Below are positions 46,501 to 59,104 of a stretch of DNA of 64,000 nucleotides, one piece after another. A program made the position numbers and the translations under genes. A model generated the notes under the pieces. The model made no database searches. It had not been told where the DNA came from and saw only the letters and a program-made list of their open reading frames with translations. The stretch's first letter is position 1. Every line of letters begins with the position of its first letter. Source of the stretch: Monoplex corrugatus (taxonomy: Eukaryota > Mollusca > Gastropoda > Littorinimorpha > Ranellidae); contig CM060312.1 of NCBI GenBank assembly GCA_030674185.1, forward strand, positions 36,406,279 to 36,470,278, in the 5' to 3' direction.

Positions 46501-47521
46501 TGACTGATTCGTCATGGCTGGCTCCTACAGCTGACTGGTTGGCTGGTTCCACCTGGCTGGTTCTTCCTGGCTGGCTGTTTGCCTTGCTCCTCCTGGCTGG
46601 CTGTTTCCCTTGCTCCTCCTGGCTGGTTGGTTGACTGGCTTCTTCTGGCTGGTTTCTCATTGCTGGCTGAGATCCCTGCCACCACGAGGTTGCCTGAAAG
46701 ATCCAGAAAAGTACTAAAGCTATTTTAATACACTGAGAAAGATACCACTTTGTGCCTGCGACTGTCAACATTTCATGTCCACTTTGTCCAAATGTGCAAG
46801 AAAATTACATATATTTTCAGTTTGAATACACTCTTTACAATTAGGTCAATCTTATCATTTAGATGTTACTGAAGGCGATAACTAATAATGAGTTTTTATT
46901 AGAAAAATGTTGGACGACTCTGTGGGAACCATAGTGAACTTCGCGATATTTTTTGGTCACTGCTTTCAAAATAGGAGAAGTATTTTTAACGTACGACTTT
47001 GAAACAACAGCTGTCCTTTTCTACATTAGTACTTTACGAATAGTCCCATGTATATACATTGAAGTGTGTTAATTAATTGTATGTTGAACAGAATTGTGTG
47101 TCTTGTGATTTCCTCCATGAAAGGGGTTTTTGGCCTAAAATTCATTAATATTTCAAGCTTCCGAAAAGAAAAAACAATGTTTCCAAATGTGAGTGTATCT
47201 TCATTCCCCAACTCACTAGACAGTTGAAAATTAAGGGTACAGGGTACTGGTTCCATGGAAAGGGACAATATTACCTTTTTTATCATTGTTATTATCATTT
47301 CTGCCTCGTTTTAAACTGACAGGTCATTACAAAATCACAAGATAAATAACTCCCACTTGAGCTTAAGAAGGAAAGGATGTAATCCTACAAGAACCACATT
47401 CATACACAAGGGATCATTCTAGCTTTGGCCTGAATGCTGTGATCTACAAAATGACACAGCTTGGGTTGTTATGATGTTTTTTGTGTGCCATCATGTTTTC
47501 ACTATTTATATTTAGCCTGCA
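43509..47521 (+). repeat. Three short sub-units, unit 2
   Basis: Near-identical to 34441-38449. For example, the 64-codon minus-strand frame at 44456-44650 has the same translation as those at 35393-35587 and 53682-53876. Confidence 0.85.
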
Positions 47522-47704
47522 GTGAGTATTAATACATTTCAAGTGTACATGTATACTAATAAACATACCTCTCCAGAAGGCAATGTAGAGTTCAGCGAAG
47601 TCCCAGCACTGACAGCTCACATCCCAGTTGACACTGGACGCAAGGCCGGTTGGGACTGGCGATGCCAAGAAAGGGACAGGAATGATGGAGGAAGAGACTA
47701 ACAG

Positions 47705-49187
47705 AAATGGTCAACTGACTCGTCAGCTTCTGTGCATGTGTATTGAGTGCTTACGCCTCATCACGGCATCGATCTGCTACCCTCTGTCTCCTATCTTTCT
47801 TCTAGATCTTCCTGGCTGCTTGATCCTCCTGACTGGCTGACTGACTCCTCCTGGCTGAGTGACTGACTGGTTCCTTCTGGTTGGTTGCTCCTGACTGTTC
47901 CTCCTGGCTCTCTGGTTGGATGGTTCCTCCTGACTGGCTCTTCCTGGCAGTTTGGTTGGTCGGCTCTTCCTGACTGGCTCCTCCTGGCTGGCTGGTTGGC
48001 TGGCTCCACTTGGTTGGTTCCTCCTAGCTGGCTGGTTGGCTGGCTCCTCTTGGCTGGTTCCTCCTGATTGGCTGGTTTGCTGGCTCTTGGATGGTTCCTC
48101 CTGGTTGGCTGGCTGGTTGGCTGGCTCCTCTTCGCTGGTTCCTCCAGGCTGGGCTGGCTGATTGGCTCTCCTCTTGGCTGGTTCCTCCTGGCTGGCTGGT
48201 TGGCTGGCTCCTTATGGCTGGTTCCTTCTAGCTGGCTTGTTGCCTAGTTCCTCCCAGCTGGAAGGTTGGCTGTTTCATCATGGCTGGTTGGTTGGGTGGT
48301 TTCTTCTGGCTAGCTTCTCATGCCTGGCTGAGACCCCTGTCTCTACGAGGTTGCCTGAAGGATCCAGACAGAGAGGATCACCTGGGACCGGTCTCGGGAA
48401 TGCCGGAGATAGCTTTCAGGTTGTCAACAGAACACCCCAGCCAAATCTGCAGCCGAAATACTTGACATGCGTCCATGTCGCCTATCCCATAGCCACAAGA
48501 CTTGTCCAGAGTGTTCTGAAGATTCCCATCCCACTTCCCCGTAACATTCCACACCAGGATCTCCATTTGCTCTGCCCTTCACCAAACAGACAACCATCGC
48601 AGAAGAGGGAATCCCCGGAGCACCTGGCTCCTGTTGGCTGACCCCTCCTGGCTGTCTAACTGCCTGGCTTCTACTGACTGGCTAGATTCTCCTGGATGGC
48701 TTGTTGGATGGCTCCTGGTTGATTCCTGCTGGTTGGCTGACTTGCTTGTCCTCCTGGCTGGCTGGCCAGGAGGAACCAGCCAAGAGCCAGCAAAGGCGCA
48801 ACCAGCCAGCCAGCAGGAGGAACCACCAAGAGGAGCCAGCCAACCAGCAGAGACCACAAGAGGACACCAACAGCCAGGAGGAGCACAAAGCCCAACCAAA
48901 CAGGAAGCCAGCAGGAGGACCAACCAAGTGAGCCAGCCAACAGCCAGCAGAGGACCAGTCAGAAACACCAGCAGGAAAGCAGTCAGGAGCACCAACCAAA
49001 GCCAGAGGAACAGTCCAACCGAAGAACAGCATCATCAGCAGGAGGAGTCAGTCAGCCAGTCAGGACGATCGAAGCAGCCAGGAAGATCTAGAAGAAAGAC
49101 AGGAGACAGAGGTAGTAGATCGATGCTGTGATGAGGCGTAAGCACTCGATACGCATGCGCAGAAGCTGACAAGTCAGCTGACCATTT
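47705..49187. repeat. Large inverted repeat with minisatellite arms (unit 3)
   Basis: Left arm 47705-48095 and right arm about 48770-49187, with the same outer ends. The turning point is CTCCTGGCTGGCTGGCCAGG near 48760. The right arm is eroded by many small deletions. Confidence 0.8.
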
Positions 49188-49659
49188 GACCTGTGCCGAG
49201 TTCACACACAACTCTGTCAAACATCCTGAAGAACTGGATGAATTGACAAATTCACAAGCCAACAGAAGTCAATATGATTGTGGTTATCCTTCCCACAAGG
49301 AGGGGGATGCACAAGATTGAAGCATAATCCAAGAAAGACCCTACAGAAACAACGGTAGGGAGAAGGGATGAGGAGGGGTGCAGGGAATGAGGGCAGAGGG
49401 GAGGGAGAAGACACCATGTCCATTTCCTGAAACAGAAAGATAAACATCATTTGTCATTTACTCAAATAAATCGATCAAATAAATCAGCATATGAAATCAA
49501 TGGTGCATTCCTTCTCTCATACTTCATTCTGTCAGTAATCCACCTTAATTTGAATTGTTTTTGTATTTGCATATTTCAATGGATCTCATTTTGATGCATA
49601 TTTCAATGGATCTCATTTTGATGCAGTTACATATAGCACCACCTTCACATTAACGTGAT

Positions 49660-50392
49660 TAACATCAAACTGGAGGTATGGCTTATAGACAAACTTGAAG
49701 GAAGAAAACACCCGTTTCTTAAGCTCTCTCACAATAGCTCATGCAGCATTCAGGAAGGGTCGGTCTACAATGGATCATATATTCACTTTAACGAACACTA
49801 ATTGAAAAATATTTATTTAGAAATAGACAACAACAAAAAACAAACCTCGACATTGCCTTTATAGATTTTAAAAAAGCATATAACACCGTGAATAGAACGT
49901 TTAATGGTCTGTATTATCACGAATGGGTATCAATCGAAGATGTTCAAAATTATCCAAGCACTGTACGCAACAGTTAAAGCATGTGTATTATGTTATAGTA
50001 AAATGGATATTACCATTTATTTGAATGCCTTCAAGACCTAAGGCAAGGTTGCATTGAAAGTCCTATCCTGTTTTCTCTGCTGATCAATGAACTTGCAAAG
50101 ATAATTATTCTAAGCGGAAAACATGGTGTTACGTTCACTACAGATGCAATAGAACTTTTACGCATGCTTTTTGTAGATGATCTTACTCTTTAGATGTCAC
50201 TGAAGGCTTCAACTGCGCTAGGTCTTCAACATCAACTTAACATCCTTCAACGAGAAAAAAAGAGGCTACGATTGACAGTAAATTTAGTTCAGTCGAAAAA
50301 AATAGTCTTTCAGAAGGTGGTTTTCTTGATTCAAAAGAAAAATGGGATTTTAATGGCAGTAATTTGGAAGTAGTAAATTCTTACATGTATTT
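49660..50392 (+). pseudogene. LINE reverse transcriptase palm, decayed (unit 3)
   Basis: Carries the same motifs and the same TAG after VDDLTL (about 50175-50197) as units 1 and 2, plus its own small indels. Confidence 0.82.
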
Positions 50393-51395
50393 GGCTGTTT
50401 CTCTAGCTGGGTGGTTGGCTGGCTCCTCTTGGTGGCTCCTTTTGACTAATTCCTCTGAGTGGCTCTCTTGATTGATTCCTCCTGGCTGGTCTCTGGCGCT
50501 CCTCCTCGCTGGTTCCTCCTCGCTGTCCTCCGGGCAGCTTACTGGCTCCTCCTGGCTTGGTGGCTGGTTCCCGGGCTAGCTTGCTGGCTCTCCTGCTGGT
50601 GGCTGTTCCTCTGGCTAGCTTGCTGGCTCTCCTGTTGGTGGCTGTTCTCCGGCTAGCTTGCTGGCTCCTCCTGGCTTGTGGCTGTTCCTCCGGCTACTTG
50701 CTGGCTCCTCCTGGCTGGCTGGTTCCTCCTGGCTGCTTGCTGGCTCCTTCTGCCTGTTGGGGCTGGTTCCTCCTGGCTGGTGGCTGTTCCTCCTGCTTGT
50801 GCTGGTTCCTCCTGGCTTGGTGCTGGTTCCTCCTGGCTTGGTGGCTGGTTCTCCTGCTTGGTGGCTGGTCCTCCTGGCTGGTGGCTGGTCCTCCTGCTTG
50901 GTGGCTGGTTCCTCCTGCTGGTGCTGTTCCTCCTGCTTGTGGCTGGTTCTCCTGGCTTGGCTGTTCCTCCTGGCTGGTGGCTGGTTCCTCCTGGCGTTTC
51001 CTGGTGGTTGCTGGTCTCCTGCTTGGTGGCTGGTCCTCTGGCTGGTTGCTGGCTCCTCCTGGCTTGTGGCTGGTCCTCCTGGCTGGCTCCTGCTTGGCTG
51101 GTTCTCCTGCTGGTTCTGGCTGCTCCTCCTGGCTTGGCTGGCTGGTTCTCCTGGCTGGCTGATGACCTCCTGGCTGGCTGTCCTCCTGGTGGCTCCTCCT
51201 GCTGTCCTGCTGGTGCTGGTCCTCCTGGCTGGTGCTGTTCCTCCTGGCTGGCTGGCTGTGGCTGGCTCCTCCTGACTGCTGGCTGTTTGCTTTGCTCCTC
51301 TTGCCTGGTTGGTTCGCTGGTTTCTTCTGTGGCTTCTTTTGCTGGCTGACACAACGAGGTTGTCTGAAGATTCTGGAGACCACTGCCACTTCGAG
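50393..51395 (+). repeat. Minisatellite block inside the LINE frame (unit 3)
   Basis: About 1 kb of GGCTGGTGGCTG and TCCTCCTG units, a different local flavour from units 1 and 2. Long frames on both strands (up to 258 codons) are open throughout and are repeat artefacts. It ends in the CACTTCGAGGTTGCCTGAAAG linker. Confidence 0.93.
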
Positions 51396-52732
51396 GTTGC
51401 CTGAAAGATTCAGAAAGTTTAAAGCTATTTTAAGTACGCTGAGAAAGATTAAATGTAATTCACTAGACATATTCTTTTAATTGTTTGATGCTCAGGTAGT
51501 TCTGTTACTACTTTATGGTGCAGGAACTTGGGTTATGAGAGACGTTATCAACCTGAACAGGTACATATATATGCCTTCACGGATTTTTACACATAAGAAA
51601 CACAACAATAAACAGTATGGTGTACGAAGAACTTTGGGACGATTTCCTCTCTAAATAACTGTTATTACTGCTATTTTAGAGTATTAACTATTGGTTTCGA
51701 CTACTGAAACAGCAGAGCTAGGATTAAAAAAAATATAAAATGTTATTATATGCATGAAAAGGCATGAACTTGGCTGTCCAAGATAAAAAAACAACGTTTT
51801 ATGTAAGGTTTGAAGAAGTCACTTTGGTGTGATAATGATAGAAGAATTGAAAATTACGACAGTTTCTGGTAACACTTAGGTGTGCACGCGTTAGTATATG
51901 GCAAATTCACTTATTTGAAGAGAGTATTGAATACTTTTGGTGAGGAATCTCTGGCACAGTTTAGGATGGGTGTGTCCCCGTTAAATGTTCACAGACACCA
52001 CTGTCAACACTCTTTCAGTTTCAATGTGTACAGATTTTCCAAGTTTGAATACTCTGTACAATTAGGTCAGACAATGTGATTATTTAGATGTTACTGAAGG
52101 CGACAACTGAGTTTCTTTTATTAGAAAAATGACGGATGACTGTAGGAACAATAGTAAATTTGCGATGTTTTTGGTCACTGCCTTTAAAATAAGTATTTTG
52201 AATGTACGACTTGGAAACAACAACTGTCCTTTTCTATTAGTAATTTACGAATATTCCCATCTATATACATTGAAGTATGTTAACTAATTGTATGTTGAAC
52301 AGAAATGTGTGTCTTATGATTTCCTCCATGAAAGGAGTTGTTGGCCTAAATTTCTATAACATTCTGAGTTTCCGAAAAAAACTATTTGTTTCTAAATGTG
52401 AGTGCATCATCATCCCCCAACTCACTTTTGGACGGTCAAAGATAAGGGTACAGGGAACTGGTTCCATGGAAAGGGACAATATCATCTTCTTTATCATTAT
52501 TATCATCATTTCTGTCCCGTTTCACACCGACAGGTCACTACAAAATCACAAGATGAATAACTCCCACTTGAACTTAAGAAAGGAAAAAGATAATCCCACA
52601 AGAACCACACGTATATACAAGGGATCATTCTAGCTTTGGTCTGAATGCTGTGATCTACAAAATGGCACAGCTTGGGATATTATGATGTCAATAGTGTGCC
52701 GTAATGGTTTCCATTGAGCCTTTTTTCTTTTT
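51396..52732 (+). pseudogene. LINE C-terminus and 3' region, deletion-ridden (unit 3)
   Basis: Starts with an open stretch reading FRKFKAILSTLRKIKCNSLD (51410-51475), which shows where the LINE frame re-emerges from the minisatellite. 51700-51950 is about 100 bp shorter than unit 1 through scattered losses. FRMGVSPLNVHRHH near 51965-52010 marks the pre-zinc segment. The 3' region follows to 52732. Confidence 0.75.
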
Positions 52733-55700
52733 GCTTTTTGTAGATGATCTTACTCTTTAGATGTCACTGAAGGCATCAATTGCGTTAGGTCTTCAACATC
52801 GACTTAACAGTCTTCAACGAAAAAAAAAGTGGCAACGATTCACACCGACAGTAGTTTTAGTTAGCCTAAAAGAACAGTTTTGGTGAATGTTTTTTTTTTT
52901 ATTTAAATGAAAAATGGGATTTTGATGGCAGTAATTTGGAAATAGTAAAAATTCTTACATGTATTTGGCTGGTTCCTCCTGGTTGTGGCTGGTGGTTGGC
53001 TGGCTCCTCTTGGCTGGTTTTTCTAGCTGGCTGGTTGGCTGGCTCTTCTTGGCTGGTTCATTCTGACTGGCTGGTTGGCTGTCCTCTTGGCTGGTTCCTC
53101 CTGGCTGGCTGGCTAGCTGGCTCCTCCTAGATGGTTCCTCCTGACTGATTCCTCCTGGCTGGCTCATCCTTCCTCCTGGCTGGTTTCTCCAGGCGGGCTG
53201 GTTGGCTGGATGGCTTCTTCTGGCTGGTTTCTCATTACGGGCTGAGATCACTGCCACTACGAGGTTTGCCTGAAAGATCCAGAAAAGTACTAAAGCTATT
53301 CTAAGTACACAAAGAAAGATACCACTTTGTGCCTACGACTGTCAAACATTTCATGTCCACTTTGTCCAAATGTGCAAGAAAGGACATACATTTTCAGTTT
53401 GAATACACTCTGTACAATTAGGTCAGACAATCTTATCGTTTAGATGTTACTGAAGGCGATAACTAATAATGAGTTTTTATTAGAAAAATGCCGGACGACT
53501 CTGCGGGAACCATAGTGAACTTCGCGATGTTTTTGGTCACTGCCTTTAAAATAAGAGAAGTATTTTGAACGTACAACTGTGAAACGACAGCTGTCCTTTT
53601 CTACATTAGTACTTTACGAATAGTCCCATGTATATACATTGAAGTGTGTTATTAATTGTATGCTGAACAGAAATGTGTGTCTTATGACTTCCTCCATGAA
53701 AGGGGTTGTTGGCCTAAATTCCTTAACATTTCGAGTTTTCGAAAAGAAAAAAAAGTAAAAAATGCGAGTGCATCTTCATCCCCCAACTCACTTTTGGACA
53801 GTTGAAAGTTAAGGGTACAGGGAACTGGTTCCACAGAAAGGGACAATGTTACCATTTTTATCATACTTATTATCATTTCTGTCCCGTTTCACACAGACAG
53901 GTCACTACAAAATCACAAGATGAATAACTCCACTTGAGCTTTAAAAGGAAAAAGATAATCCCACAAGAACCATACGCATGTACAAGGGATCATTCTAGCT
54001 TTGGCCTCAATACTGTGATCTACAAAATGGCACAGCTTGGGATATTATTATGTCAATAATGTGCCGTAATGTTGTCATTGAGCTTTTTCTCATACTTTTT
54101 GTGATGATCTTACTCTTTAGATGTCATTGAAGGCATCAACTGTGTTAGGTCTTCGACATCGACTTAATATCCTTCAACGAAAAAAAAGTGGCTACGATTG
54201 ACAGTAGATTTAGTTAAGCCTAAAAGAACAGTTTTTCGGAGGATTTTTTGTTTCCCTTTAAATGAAAAATGGGATTTTAATGGCAGTAATTTGGAAGTAA
54301 GAAAATATTCTTACATGTAAATGGCTGGTTCATCCTGGTTGGCTGGTTGGCTGCCTCTTCTTGGCTGGTTATTTCAAGCTGGCTGGCTGGTTCTTCTTGG
54401 CTGGTTCCTCCTGGCTGGCTGGCTGGCTGACTGGCTCCTCCTAGATGGTTCCTCCTGACCGATTCTCCTGGCTGGCTGGTTGGCTGGTTACATCTGGCTG
54501 GTTCCTCCTGGCTGGTTGGTTGGCTGGCTCTCCTGGCTGGCTGTTTGCCTTGATCCTCCTGGCTGGTTGGTTGGCTGGCTTCTTCTGGCTGGTTTCTCAT
54601 TGCTGGCTGAGATCCCTGCCACTATGAGGTCAACATTTCAGTTCCACTTTGTTCTAATATGCAAGAAAAGGACAGACATTTTCAGTTTGAATACTCTCTG
54701 TACACTTAGGTCAGACAATCTTATTTAGATCTTACTGAAGGCGATAACTTATAATTTTTTTCATTAGATAAATGCTGGACGACTCTGCAGAAACCATAGT
54801 GAACTTCGCGATGTTTTTGGTCACTGCCTTAAAAATAAGAGAAGTATTTTTAACGTAAAACTTTGAAACAACAGCTGTTCTTTTCTACATTAGTAGTTTA
54901 CGAACATTCCCCTGTATATACATTGAAGTGTGTAAATAAGTGTATGTTGAACAGAAATGTGTCTTGTGATTTCCTTCATGAAAGGGTTGTTGGCCTAAAT
55001 TCATTAACATTTCGAGTTTCCGAAAAGAAAAAAAAAAGTTTCTAAATGTGATGTGTCTTTATCCTCCAACTCACTTTTGGACAGTTGTAAATTAAGGGTA
55101 CAGGGTACTGGTTCCATGGAAATGGACAATGTTACCTTTTTTTCATTGTTATTATCATTTCTGCCCCGTTTCACACTGAAGGTCATTACAAAATCACAAG
55201 ATGAATAACTCACACTTGAGCTTTAGAGAGGAAAAAGATAATCCCACAAGAACCACACGCATATACAAGGGATTATTTTAGCTTTGGCCTGAATGCTGTG
55301 ATCTACAAAATGGCACAGCTTGGGATATTATAATATCAATAGTGTGCAGTAATGTTTTCATTGACTTTTTTCTCATGCTTTTTTGTAGATGATCTTACTC
55401 TTTAGATGTCACTGAAGGCATCAACTGCGTTAGGTCTTCAGCATCGACTTAACATCCTTCAACGAACAAAAAGTGGCTACGATTGACAGTAAATTCAGTT
55501 AAGCTAAAAGAACAGTTTTTCGGAAGGTTATTATTTTTATTTAAATGAAAAATGGGATTTTAATGGGAGCAATTTGGAAGTAGAAAATTCTTACATGTAT
55601 ATGGCTGGATTCTCCTGGTTGGCTGGCTCTTCTTGGCTGGTTCTTTTTAGCTGGCTGGCTTGCTGGCTCCTCTTGGCTGGTTTGTTCCTCCTGGCTGGCT

Positions 55701-56744
55701 GGCTCCTCCTAGATGGTTCCTCCTGACTGATTCGTCATGGCTGGCTCCTACAGCTGACTGGTTGGCTGGTTCCACCTGGCTGGTTCTTCCTGGCTGGCTG
55801 TTTGCCTTGCTCCTCCTGGCTGGCTGTTTCCCTTGCTCCTCCTGGCTGGTTGGTTGACTGGCTTCTTCTGGCTGGTTTCTCATTGCTGGCTGAGATCCCT
55901 GCCACCACGAGGTTGCCTGAAAGATCCAGAAAAGTACTAAAGCTATTTTAATACACTGAGAAAGATACCACTTTGTGCCTGCGACTGTCAACATTTCATG
56001 TCCACTTTGTCCAAATGTGCAAGAAAATTACATATATTTTCAGTTTGAATACACTCTTTACAATTAGGTCAATCTTATCATTTAGATGTTACTGAAGGCG
56101 ATAACTAATAATGAGTTTTTATTAGAAAAATGTTGGACGACTCTGTGGGAACCATAGTGAACTTCGCGATATTTTTGGTCACTGCTTTCAAAATAGGAGA
56201 AGTATTTTTAACGTACGACTTTGAAACAACAGCTGTCCTTTTCTACATTAGTACTTTACGAATAGTCCCATGTATATACATTGAAGTGTGTTAATTAATT
56301 GTATGTTGAACAGAATTGTGTGTCTTGTGATTTCCTCCATGAAAGGGGTTTTTGGCCTAAAATTCATTAATATTTCAAGCTTCCGAAAAGAAAAAACAAT
56401 GTTTCCAAATGTGAGTGTATCTTCATTCCCCAACTCACTAGACAGTTGAAAATTAAGGGTACAGGGTACTGGTTCCATGGAAAGGGACAATATTACCTTT
56501 TTTTATCATTGTTATTATCATTTCTGCCTCGTTTTAAACTGACAGGTCATTACAAAATCACAAGATAAATAACTCCCACTTGAGCTTAAGAAGGAAAGGA
56601 TGTAATCCTACAAGAACCACATTCATACACAAGGGATCATTCTAGCTTTGGCCTGAATGCTGTGATCTACAAAATGACACAGCTTGGGTTGTTATGATGT
56701 TTTTTGTGTGCCATCATGTTTTCACTATTTATATTTAGCCTGCA
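52733..56744 (+). repeat. Three short sub-units, unit 3
   Basis: Near-identical to those of units 1 and 2, at 52733, 54093 and 55379. Confidence 0.85.
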
Positions 56745-57248
56745 GTGAGTATTAATACATTTCAAGTGTACATGTATACTAATAAACATACCTCTCCAGA
56801 AGGCAATGTAGAGTTCAGCGAAGTCCCAGCACTGACAGCTCACATCCCAGTTGACGCTGGACGAAGGCGGTTGGGATGGCGAATGCCAAGAAAGGGACAG
56901 GAATGATGGAGGAAGAGACTAACAGAAATGGTCAACTGACTCGTCAGCTTCCGTGCATGTGTATTGAGTGCTTACGCCTCATCACTGCATCGATCTGCTA
57001 CCCTCTGTCTCCTATCTTTCTTCTAGATCTTCCTGGCTGCTTGATCCTCCTGACTGGCTGACTGACTCCTCCTGGCTGAGTGACTGACTGGTTCCTTCTG
57101 GTTGGTTGCTCCTGACTGTTCCTCCTGGCTCTCTGGTTGGATGGTTCCTCCTGACTGGCTCTTCCTGGCAGTTTGGTTGGTCGGCTCTTCCTGACTGGCT
57201 CCTCCTGGCTGGCTGGTTGGCTGGCTCCACTTGGTTGGTTCCTCCTAG

Positions 57249-57348
57249 NNNNNNNNNNNNNNNNNNNNNNNNNNNNNNNNNNNNNNNNNNNNNNNNNNNN
57301 NNNNNNNNNNNNNNNNNNNNNNNNNNNNNNNNNNNNNNNNNNNNNNNN
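57249..57348. other. Assembly gap, 100 N
   Basis: Exactly 100 N lie within the left minisatellite arm of unit 4. The equivalent interval in unit 3 (about 48029-48326) is close to 300 bp, so the N count is a placeholder and not a measurement. Confidence 0.98.
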
Positions 57349-58664
57349 GCTGAGACCCCTGTCTCTACGAGGTGCCTGAAGGATCCAGACAGAGAGGATC
57401 ACCTGGGATCGGTCTCGGGAACGCCGGAGATAGCTTTCAGGTTGTCAACAGAACACCCCAGACAAATCTGCAGCCGAAATACTTGACATGCGTCCATGTC
57501 GCCTATCCCATAGATACAAGACTTGTCCAGAGTGTTCTGAAGATTCCCATCCCACTTCCCCGTAACATTCCACACCAGGATCTCCACTTGCTCTGCCCTT
57601 CACCAAACAGACAACCATCGCAGAAGAGGGAATCCCCGGAGCACCTGGCTCCTGTTGGCTGACCCCTCCTGGCTGGCAGTTAGCCTGGCTTCTACTGACT
57701 GGCTGGATTCTCCTGGATGGCTTGTTGGATGGCTCCTGGTTGATTCCTGCTGGTTGGCTGACTTGCTTGTCCTCCTTGCTGGCTGGCCAGGAGGAACCAG
57801 CCAAGAGACAGCAAACCAGCCAGTCAGGAGGAACCAGCCAAGAGGAGCCAGCCAACCAGTCAGCTAGGAGGAACCAACCAAGTGGAGCCAGCCAACCAGC
57901 CAGCCAGGAGGAGCCAGTCAGGAAGAGCCGACCAACCAAACTGCCAGGAAGAACCAGTCAGGAGGAACCATCCAACCAGACAGCCAGGAGGAACAGTCAG
58001 GAGCAACCATCCAGAAGGAACCAGTCAGTCACTCAGCCAGGAGGAGTCAGTCAGCCAGTCAGGACGATCGAGCAGCCAGGAAGATCTAGAAGAAAGACAG
58101 GAGACAGAGGATAGTAGATCGATGCTGTGATGAGGCGTAAGCACTCGATACGCATGCGCAGAAGCTGACAAGTCAGCTGACCATTTGACCTGTGCCTGAG
58201 TTCACACACAACTCTGTCAAACATCCTGAAGAACTAGATGAATTGACAAATTCACAAGCCAACAGAAGCCACTATGATTGTGGTTACCCTTCCCACAAAG
58301 AGGGGGATGCACAAGATTGAAGCATAATCAAACTTCCAAGAAAGACCCTACGGAAACAACGGTAGGAGAAGGGATGAGGAGGGGTGCAGGGAATGAGGGC
58401 AGAGGGGAGGGAGAAGACACCATGTCCATTTCCTGAAACAGAAAGATATAACATCAGTTTGTCATTTACTCAATTAAATCGATCAAATAAATCAGCATAT
58501 GAAATCAATGGTGCGCTCCTTCTCTCATGTTTCATTCTGTCTGTAATCCACCTTAATTTGAATTGTTTTTGTATTTGCATATTTCAATGGATCTCATTTT
58601 GATGCATATTTCAATTGATCTCATTTTGATGCAGTTACATGTAGCACCATCTTCACATTAACGT

Positions 58665-59005
58665 GATTAACATCAAACTGGAGGTATGGCTTATAGACAA
58701 ACTTGAAGGAAGAAAACACCCGTTTCTTAAGCTCTCTCACAATAGCTCATGCAGCATTCAGGAAGGGTCGGTCTACAATGGATCATATATTCACTTTACG
58801 AACACTAATTGAAAAATATTTATTTAGAAATAGACAACAACAAAAAAACAAACCTCGACATTGCCTTTATAGATTTTAAAAAAAACATATAACACCGTGA
58901 ATAGAACGTTTAATGGTCTGTATTATCACGAATGGGTATCAAGGGAAGATGTTCAAAATTATCCAAGCACTGTACGCAACAATTAATTTAAAGCATGTGT
59001 ATTAT
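58665..59005 (+). pseudogene. LINE reverse transcriptase palm, cut by the Penelope-like element (unit 4)
   Basis: Contains the FRKGRST region, the FIDFKK region (with an extra A run) and KIIQALYAT-like sequence, and then stops at the insertion boundary. Motifs B and C are absent from the window beyond this point. Confidence 0.75.
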
Positions 59006-59104
59006 ACAAGATCCAAAACAAGATTGACTGCCCGCGCCCAAGCAAACACAAACCAGAAGAACAAGAAAACCAATGTAAGCGCGTCTCCATCAAGACAAAA
59101 CAAA

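Larger units (their letters stand above)
38450..47521 (+). repeat. Higher-order tandem unit 2 (9,072 bp)
   Basis: Same order of parts as unit 1. The extra length is mainly in the minisatellite block inside the LINE frame (41344-42065), which contains an additional 35-40-bp repeat family. Short sub-units start near 43509, 44869 and 46157. Confidence 0.9.
47522..56744 (+). repeat. Higher-order tandem unit 3 (9,223 bp)
   Basis: Same order as units 1 and 2, with the longest minisatellite block in the LINE frame (50393-51395). Parts of this unit (48780-49040, 50400-51250, 51660-51960) show many small deletions relative to the other units. Short sub-units start near 52733, 54093 and 55379. Confidence 0.9.
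56745..59005 (+). repeat. Higher-order tandem unit 4, truncated
   Basis: Carries the inverted-repeat region (56925-58186, interrupted by the assembly gap), the exon-like spacer and the start of the RT palm (58665-59005). Homology to the other units stops at 59005 after GCATGTGTATTAT, where Penelope-related sequence begins. Confidence 0.88.

Noticed and set aside
50580..50660. GCTGGTGG (Chi-like) octamers in the unit 3 minisatellite
   Set aside because: Chi acts with bacterial RecBCD. Here the octamers follow from the repeat composition.
50557..51470. Trp/Leu/Gly-rich plus-strand and Gln/Glu/Pro-rich minus-strand frames of over 200 codons
   Set aside because: Both strands and several phases are open over the GGCTGG repeat. 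Length follows repeat content, and copies in other units are broken differently.
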